DNA of 10,550 nucleotides from Verrucomicrobiota bacterium (GTDB taxonomy: Bacteria > Verrucomicrobiota > Verrucomicrobiia > Opitutales > Opitutaceae): positions 1 through 10,550 of the forward strand of contig JAEXPQ010000253.1 in the NCBI GenBank assembly GCA_023446735.1, in the 5' to 3' direction. A model generated the notes under the pieces. The model was not told where the DNA came from. It saw nothing but the letters and a program-made list of their open reading frames with translations, and searched no databases. The position numbers were made by a program, and so were the translations under genes. Below, piece by piece: positions 6,148 through 10,550 of the stretch. Numbering within the stretch: the first letter of the stretch is position 1; every line of letters begins with the position of its first letter.

Positions 6148-7352
6148 ACACCCCGCGCCTTCTCCGCGACAGCCTCCGCTCGCTGCGCCGGCACCGCCTG
6201 CGCAGCGCCTCCATCATGATCGGCAGCCTCGTCGGCGTGGCCGCACTGACCTTCGTCCTCGACGTCGGCCAGGGCATCCGTCGCAAAATGCTCACCACCG
6301 TGCAGCAAATCTTCGGCGACTCATCGGTCGTCGTCGTCGCCGGCGGCATGCAGCTGGTCGACGGCCCCCGGCCCGACGCCGCCCGCCTCACCATCGACGA
6401 CATCGCCGCCGCCGCGGCCGCCGTCCCAGCCGTGGTCGACTGGGACCCGCAGCAGGTGCAGATCGCCTCCGTGCGCCGTGCCGGCAGCACGGCGACAGCC
6501 CGCGTGCTCGGGCAATCGGAGCGCGCCGAGAAAGTCTGGGCCCGCACGGTGTCGCGCGGCCGTTTCTTCGACGCCGACGACGTCCAACGCCGCGAACGCG
6601 TCGCCCTCGTCGGCGAGACGCTCGTGCGCGATCTGTTCGGCGGCGCGGACCCGCTGGGCGCGGAGATCATGGTCGACGCCGTGCCCTTCACGGTCGTCGG
6701 CGTGCTCGAGCGCTTCGGCACCGACCTGCACGGCATGGACCGGGACAACGAGATCGTCGTGCCCGTCTCCACGCTCATGCGCCGGCTCGCCAACGTCGAC
6801 ACGATCAGCGTCGCCAAACTCCTGATCGGCGACCCGGCGCAAAACGCGACCGCCGCCGCGCAGATCCGGGAGGCGTTGCGCGCACGCCACGCCCTGTTCC
6901 AGGGGCAACCCGACGACTTCACCCTCCTCACGCCCTCCGAAGTCCGCCAACTCCTCGGCAAGATGCAGCGCATCGTCACGGTGTACCTGCCGCTCGCCTC
7001 GGTCGTGGTGCTGCTCGTCGCCGGGCTCATCGCCGCCACGCTCATGGCGGGCGCGGTGAACGCCCGCGTGGCCGAGATCGGGGTGCGTCGCGCGATCGGC
7101 GCGCGCCCGGCCGACATCGCCCGGCAGTTCGTCGCGGAAAGCGCGTTCACGATGCTCGGCGGCGGCCTCCTCGGAATCCTCCTCGGAAGCGCGGCGGCCC
7201 AACTGGTGGCCCGGCGCCTAGACCTGGGCGCGGTGCTGTCGCTGCGCGTCGCGCTCCTCGGCCTGGCGCTGGCGCTGGTCACCGGCCTGCTCGCGGGCGT
7301 GGTGCCGGCGCTGCGCGCGGCGCGACTCCGCCCAGTGGATGCGTTGCGATGA
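6144..7352 (+). CDS. ABC transporter permease 1, MacB_PCD-FtsX type
   Basis: Inner-membrane subunit with a large periplasmic domain; in MacB-like mechanotransmission transporters it couples ATP hydrolysis to periplasmic movement of the adaptor. It is 402 aa. TM1 is at about 21-42. A periplasmic MacB_PCD domain (about 43-275) contains GRFFDADDVQRRERVALVG (139-157) and DRDNEIVVPVSTLMRRL (199-215). Three C-terminal helices follow at about 279-301, 330-355 and 366-388. The segment RVAEIGVRRAIGARPADIA (308-326) is the family's coupling helix contacting the ATPase. The C-terminus, RAARLRPVDALR, matches the family. It lacks a fused ATPase, which the preceding gene supplies. It is followed by a distinct paralogue in an ATGA overlap, suggesting a heterodimer. 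Confidence 0.94.
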   Translation: MNTPRLLRDSLRSLRRHRLRSASIMIGSLVGVAALTFVLDVGQGIRRKMLTTVQQIFGDSSVVVVAGGMQLVDGPRPDAARLTIDDIAAAAAAVPAVVDWDPQQVQIASVRRAGSTATARVLGQSERAEKVWARTVSRGRFFDADDVQRRERVALVGETLVRDLFGGADPLGAEIMVDAVPFTVVGVLERFGTDLHGMDRDNEIVVPVSTLMRRLANVDTISVAKLLIGDPAQNATAAAQIREALRARHALFQGQPDDFTLLTPSEVRQLLGKMQRIVTVYLPLASVVVLLVAGLIAATLMAGAVNARVAEIGVRRAIGARPADIARQFVAESAFTMLGGGLLGILLGSAAAQLVARRLDLGAVLSLRVALLGLALALVTGLLAGVVPALRAARLRPVDALR

Positions 7353-8569
7353 AGCTCCGCCGCCACCTCCGCTCCACGCTCCATCCGCTCCTGGCATATC
7401 CGCTGCGCACCGCTCTGGCGCTCTCGGGGATCGCCGTGGGCGTCGCCGCCTTCCTCGTCGCCCGCGCGATCGGCGACGGCGCCGAGCGGGAGATGGCGCG
7501 CGCCGTCGAGGCGCTCGGCACCGACCTGATCCTCGTCAAGCCGCTGCCGCTCAAGCCGCAGGTGGCCCGTCGGCAGTTCGCCGGCTGGGCCACCACGCTC
7601 CAGCCCGAGGATGTCGCGGCAATCGCCGCGCTGCCCCGAATCCGCGCCGTCGCCCCCGCCATCGAGGACTCCGTCCGCGTGAAGGCCGGGCGGGCTTCGG
7701 TGAAGACGAAGGTCCGCGGCACCACTGCCGACTACCGATCCCTGCGCCGCTTCGGGCTGACCGCCGGCCGTTTCCTCTCGGCGGACGACGAGCGCGCCGT
7801 CCGCCGGGTGGCCGTGATCGGCGCGTCGGTGGCGCGCGAGCTTTTTCCCGCCGACGATGCCGTTGGCCGCGAGCTGCGCATCCGCGGGGTGCCGTTCGAG
7901 ATCGTCGGCACGCTCGCCCCGAAGGGCGCCACGACCGACAGCGCCGACCAGGACAACCAGGTGCTCGTGCCGCTCTCGACCGCGCTGCGCCGGGTATTCA
8001 ACGCCCGGTGGCTCACGTCCGCCTACGTGGGGGTCGTGGAGCCGGCGGCGGTCGAGGATGCGGAGGCCGCCGTCACCGCGCTGCTGCGCACCCGGCACCG
8101 GCGCGGCGCGGGCGGGGGCGCGGACGATTTCGCCGTTCAGAGCACCGCCAAGACCCGCGCCATCCAGAACGAGCTCACGGCCTCGCTGGGCCGCTACGGC
8201 ACGGGGCTGGCGCTCATCGCGCTCGGCGTCGGCGGCGCCGGCATGCTCGCGTTGATGCTGCTCTCCGTGCGCGAACGCACCGGCGAGATCGGCCTGCGCA
8301 TGGCGGTGGGGGCCCCGCCGCGCGCGATCTTCCTCCAGTTCCTCGCCGAATGCTGCCTGCTCGCTCTCTCCGGCTGGGCAGCCGGCTGCCTGCTCGGCGG
8401 GATCGGCGTCGCAACGGTGGCCGGCGGAACCGGCTGGACGCTCGACCTGTCCCTCGACGCCACCGCCGCCACGCTGGCGCTCGCCCTCGCCATCGGCATC
8501 GGTTTCGGCGCAATCCCGGCCGGTCGCGCCACCCGTGTGCCCCCGCTGCAAGCGCTCACGCGATGCTAG
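7349..8569 (+). CDS. ABC transporter permease 2, MacB_PCD-FtsX type
   Basis: Second permease of the same export system, 406 aa. TM1 is at about 21-41. The periplasmic domain (about 42-280) contains GRFLSADDERAVRRVAVIG (140-158) and DQDNQVLVPLSTALRRV (201-217), the counterparts of blocks in the first permease. C-terminal helices are at about 283-306, 330-357 and 371-391. The coupling segment is RERTGEIGLRMAVGAPPRAI (308-327). The two permeases share architecture and motifs but are clearly different in sequence, an old duplication. The start is the ATG at 7349 overlapping the previous stop. The same frame is open upstream to 5981, but that part crosses two verified genes and is not coding. This is the last gene of the operon; 76 bp separate it from guaB. 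I see no U-tract terminator in the gap. Confidence 0.94.
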   Translation: MKLRRHLRSTLHPLLAYPLRTALALSGIAVGVAAFLVARAIGDGAEREMARAVEALGTDLILVKPLPLKPQVARRQFAGWATTLQPEDVAAIAALPRIRAVAPAIEDSVRVKAGRASVKTKVRGTTADYRSLRRFGLTAGRFLSADDERAVRRVAVIGASVARELFPADDAVGRELRIRGVPFEIVGTLAPKGATTDSADQDNQVLVPLSTALRRVFNARWLTSAYVGVVEPAAVEDAEAAVTALLRTRHRRGAGGGADDFAVQSTAKTRAIQNELTASLGRYGTGLALIALGVGGAGMLALMLLSVRERTGEIGLRMAVGAPPRAIFLQFLAECCLLALSGWAAGCLLGGIGVATVAGGTGWTLDLSLDATAATLALALAIGIGFGAIPAGRATRVPPLQALTRC

Positions 8570-8607
8570 CCACCGCAGCGCGAACTCCCGCACCCCGCAA
8601 ATCCGCA

Positions 8608-8640
8608 TTGACCCCTCCTCCGCCCCGTCGAAGTTAAACT
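8608..8640 (+). promoter_or_regulatory. Possible guaB promoter elements, weak
   Basis: The 76-bp gap before guaB contains TTGACC (8608-8613), like a -35, and the only A/T-rich patch, with TAAACT at 8635-8640, like a -10. Their spacing is 21 bp, too long for a standard sigma-70 promoter, so they may not act together. TAAACT alone fits an extended TANNNT type and ends 5 bases before the ATG, which would give a leaderless or nearly leaderless mRNA. This agrees with the lack of a Shine-Dalgarno. Confidence 0.25.
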
Positions 8641-8645
8641 CGTCC

Positions 8646-10214
8646 ATGAGCTTCACTGCCGCCACCGACGCGCAATTCTATCTCTCGGCCGACGAGTTTT
8701 TCGCCGCCAACCGGCCCATGGCCCTGACGTACGACGACGTCTCCCTGGCCACGCTCTACTCGGAGATCCTGCCCAAGGACGCCGACCTCTCCACTTCCCT
8801 TTCCGACTCCCTCCGGCTCCAGGTCCCGATCGTCTCGGCCGACATGGACACAGTGACGGAATCCCGCATGGCGATCGCCATGGCGCTCAACGGCGGCATC
8901 GGCCTCATCCACTACAACATGCCGGCCAAGGACCAAGTGAAGGAGGTCGCCCGCGTGAAGCGCCATGTCCACGGCATGATCCAGGACCCGATCACCGTCC
9001 AGCCCGGCCAGCTCATCGGCGACATCCTCGCCCTCGTGGAACAGAAGCGCTTCGACTTCCGCGCCTTCCCCGTCGTCGACGATACCGGCCGCCTCGCCGG
9101 CCTCCTCGGTGGCAACGTCGTCAAGGAGCGCTACCGCGCCAAGTCCGTCGCCGAGTCGATGACTCCCCGCGACCGTCTCTTTACCATCAACGTCCGCGAT
9201 CTCGGCAACGATCCCATCCGTGCCGCCGACCGTTTCTTCAACGAACACGTCGGCGTGAACAAGATGCTCGTCGTCGACGACGCCGGGAAACTCCGCGGCC
9301 TGCTCACCAGCTCCGATGTCGAGCGCATCCTCTCCGAGGCGAAGACCAACCGGAAGCCCGCCCGCGACGCCGATTTCCGCCTCGTCTGCGGCGCCGCCGT
9401 CTCCCCCGTCCGCAAGCCCGACGGCACCCTCGACCGCGACAAGATCGTCGCCCACATCAACGCCCTCGTCGCCGAACACGTCGACTGCATCGCCGTCTCC
9501 ACCGCCCACGGACACACCAAGGGCGTCGGTGAAACCGTGAAGCTCATCCGCGACGCGTTCCCCAAGCTCACCATCATCGCCGGCAACGTCACCAGCGGCT
9601 CCGGTGTCGAGTACCTCGCCGACTGCGGCGCCAACGCCATCAAGATCGGCCAAGGCCCCGGCTCCATCTGCACCACGCGCGTCGTCGCCGGCGTCGGCAT
9701 CCCCCAGCTCACCGCCCTCTACGTCTGCTCGAAAGCCGCCGCCGCCAAGGGTGTGCGCCTCATCGCCGACGGCGGCATCGTGAAGTCCGGCGACATGGTC
9801 AAGGCCCTCACCCTCGCCGACGTCGTCATGTGCGGCGGCCTGCTTGCCGGTTGCCGTGAAGCACCCGGTGAGATCGTCGAAATCGACGGCAAGCTCTTCA
9901 AGCAATACCGCGGCATGGGCTCGCTCGCCGCGATGAAGGCCGGCTCTGCCGCCCGTTACGGCCACGACAAGAACGACACCACCCGCAAAGTCGCCGCCGA
10001 GGGCATCGAGGCCCTCAAGGAAGTTTCCGGTTCGATCGACGACATGCTCGGCAACCTCATCGGCGGCATGCAGAGCGGCCTCGGCTACCTCGGCGCCCCG
10101 AATCTCGCCGCCCTCCGCCAACGCGCCCGCTACATCCGCGTCAGCCCCGCCGGCCAACGCGAGGCGGCCCCGCACGACGTGATCGAGATCAAGACCCACA
10201 AGAGCCACGGGTGA
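8646..10214 (+). CDS. guaB: Inosine-5'-monophosphate dehydrogenase
   Basis: Oxidises IMP to XMP with NAD+, the first committed step to GMP, in the cytoplasm. It is 522 aa from the ATG at 8646 (E. coli 488). The N-terminal barrel strands include LTYDDVSLA (27-35) and SADMDTVTESRMAIAMA (64-80). Two CBS domains span about 110-235 (regulatory, nucleotide-binding in the family). The active-site loop is GQGPGSICTTR (335-345) with catalytic Cys342. IADGGI (373-378) and YRGMGSLAAMK (421-431) bind the IMP phosphate. The flap has Arg437-Tyr438 in AARYGHD, the expected catalytic pair. Oddities: the Asp of the usual VDTAHGH, which contacts NAD ribose, is Ser285 (VSTAHGH), and the later flap motif around VPY is replaced (EGIEALKEVSG, 452-462). 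The CBS domains and intact Cys and Arg-Tyr favour IMP dehydrogenase over GMP reductase. The frame is open upstream to 8535, but homology begins after 8646. Confidence 0.95.
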   Translation: MSFTAATDAQFYLSADEFFAANRPMALTYDDVSLATLYSEILPKDADLSTSLSDSLRLQVPIVSADMDTVTESRMAIAMALNGGIGLIHYNMPAKDQVKEVARVKRHVHGMIQDPITVQPGQLIGDILALVEQKRFDFRAFPVVDDTGRLAGLLGGNVVKERYRAKSVAESMTPRDRLFTINVRDLGNDPIRAADRFFNEHVGVNKMLVVDDAGKLRGLLTSSDVERILSEAKTNRKPARDADFRLVCGAAVSPVRKPDGTLDRDKIVAHINALVAEHVDCIAVSTAHGHTKGVGETVKLIRDAFPKLTIIAGNVTSGSGVEYLADCGANAIKIGQGPGSICTTRVVAGVGIPQLTALYVCSKAAAAKGVRLIADGGIVKSGDMVKALTLADVVMCGGLLAGCREAPGEIVEIDGKLFKQYRGMGSLAAMKAGSAARYGHDKNDTTRKVAAEGIEALKEVSGSIDDMLGNLIGGMQSGLGYLGAPNLAALRQRARYIRVSPAGQREAAPHDVIEIKTHKSHG

Positions 10215-10240
10215 AGCGGCCGAGCTGGATGCCAAGGTAG

Positions 10241-10261
10241 GGACGTTTCTCCGAAACGTCC
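10241..10261. repeat. Perfect 9-bp stem hairpin downstream of guaB
   Basis: GGACGTTTC (10241-10249) and GAAACGTCC (10253-10261) are exact reverse complements around a 3-base loop, 27 bp after the guaB stop codon. No T-run follows on the plus strand, so it is not a classical intrinsic terminator. It could protect the guaB 3' end, assist Rho-dependent termination, or be one copy of a dispersed REP-like palindrome. The last can be tested by counting copies in the genome. Confidence 0.7.
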
Positions 10262-10293
10262 GCGGCGGTTTAGGGGAAACCCCCCAACCGCGG
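10260..10293. repeat. Second, interrupted stem-loop after guaB
   Basis: CCGCGG at 10260-10265 can pair with CCGCGG at 10288-10293, enclosing a smaller stem GGTTT (10267-10271) with AAACC (10277-10281). It shares bases 10260-10261 with the preceding hairpin, so the two compete at their join. No T-run follows. With the first hairpin it forms a structured block just after guaB, likely part of its 3' end. Confidence 0.45.
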
Positions 10294-10392
10294 CGCCCCC
10301 TCTCCGCGCTCGCCAAGCGCCCATCCGCCGCTTTCCTTGCCCCGCTGCGCTGTCACCAACCACTCGTTTTCTCCCGCCAACTCATCGCTCAT

Positions 10393-10417
10393 TCCGCAAT
10401 CCGAGATCCGCAATCCG
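10393..10417 (+). repeat. 11-bp direct repeat upstream of purA
   Basis: TCCGCAATCCG occurs at 10393-10403 and again at 10407-10417, 14 bp apart, ending 16 bases before the purA ATG. The tail of the second copy, GCAATCCGCATT (10410-10421), resembles GCAAATCCGCATT at 8597-8609 before guaB. It may be a binding site, a promoter-proximal repeat or a genome-wide short repeat. The rest of the 219-bp guaB-purA spacer holds the two hairpins described above and no gene I can support. Confidence 0.6.
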
Positions 10418-10433
10418 CATTTTATCCGCCGCC

Positions 10434-10550
10434 ATGTCCTTAACGCCCATCACCAGCCAGATCATCGCCGACGTCGGTATCAGCTTCGGCGACGAAGGTA
10501 AGGGCCGCCTCATCTCCGAGGTGGTCGAGGAACTTCGCGCCACGCCGGGC
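10434..10550 (+). CDS. purA: Adenylosuccinate synthetase, divergent (5' end only)
   Basis: Would join IMP and aspartate with GTP to make adenylosuccinate, the first step from IMP to AMP. Only 39 codons are present from the ATG at 10434; the gene continues past the window edge. The visible segment DVGISFGDEGKGRLISEVVEE (13-33, shown in the conserved phase) contains the family's GDEGKG phosphate-binding loop at 19-24. Asp20 is equivalent to the catalytic Asp13 of E. coli PurA. The usual GAQWGDEGKGK is changed to GISFGDEGKGR, so this is a diverged member. The catalytic His lies beyond the edge. There is no Shine-Dalgarno; an A/T patch (CATTTTATCC) lies a few bases before the start. Its place next to guaB supports the call. 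Confidence 0.8.
   Translation, partial: MSLTPITSQIIADVGISFGDEGKGRLISEVVEELRATPG

Noticed and set aside
5981..7348. Upstream extension of permease 2 making an 862-codon frame
   Set aside because: It crosses the ATPase and permease 1 in another frame and is Arg/Pro-rich nonsense; the ATGA start at 7349 matches the family N-terminus.
6068..8665. 865-codon minus-strand frame opposite both permeases
   Set aside because: Antisense shadow of well-supported genes; the product has no recognisable domain.
9951..9975. Possible loss of the catalytic flap Arg-Tyr in GuaB
   Set aside because: At first the replaced VPY region suggested this, but the catalytic pair aligns with Arg437-Tyr438 in AARYGHD and is present.
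8634..10316. 560-codon minus-strand frame opposite guaB
   Set aside because: Complete antisense overlap with guaB; its Gly/Ala/Asp/Val-rich product is the expected complement of GuaB codons.

Overview
The window is GC-rich and densely coded, with C/G-rich third codon positions and few Shine-Dalgarno sequences. It looks like a chromosomal core region of a Gram-negative bacterium. A member of the Verrucomicrobiota near Opitutaceae is my best guess. It rests on the long disordered extension of Rho, the divergent GuaB and PurA sequences and the pyrimidine/purine intergenic repeats. No sequence search backs it, so treat it as tentative.

Left arm (1-4228, all minus strand, so transcribed right to left): comM (Mg-chelatase-like AAA+ ATPase), a 245-bp repeat-rich spacer, coaE (last step of CoA synthesis), then rho (termination factor), which runs off the left edge without its C-terminus. 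The comM-coaE spacer holds a pure polypyrimidine tract, a 12-bp tandem repeat and an inverted partner of that repeat.

Middle (4229-8569): a 291-bp divergent spacer, then a plus-strand export operon. It encodes a periplasmic adaptor of the MacA/HlyD type, a MacB-type ATPase and two different MacB/FtsX-type permeases. Each junction is a 4-bp ATGA stop/start overlap, so translation is probably coupled. A 71-codon reading frame ahead of the adaptor ends in the same kind of overlap but may not be a gene. No outer-membrane channel gene is present.

Right arm (8570-10550, plus): guaB (IMP dehydrogenase), a 219-bp spacer with hairpins and a short direct repeat, then the first 39 codons of a divergent purA (adenylosuccinate synthetase). 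These enzymes open the two branches from IMP to GMP and AMP, so this is a purine branch-point pair. Their upstream regions share a short motif.

I see no tRNA, rRNA, insertion sequence, CRISPR array, phage gene or recognisable defence system. Most of the window is ordinary housekeeping and transport. The points most worth a second look are the structured comM-coaE spacer, the disordered Rho extension, and the changed residues in GuaB and PurA.
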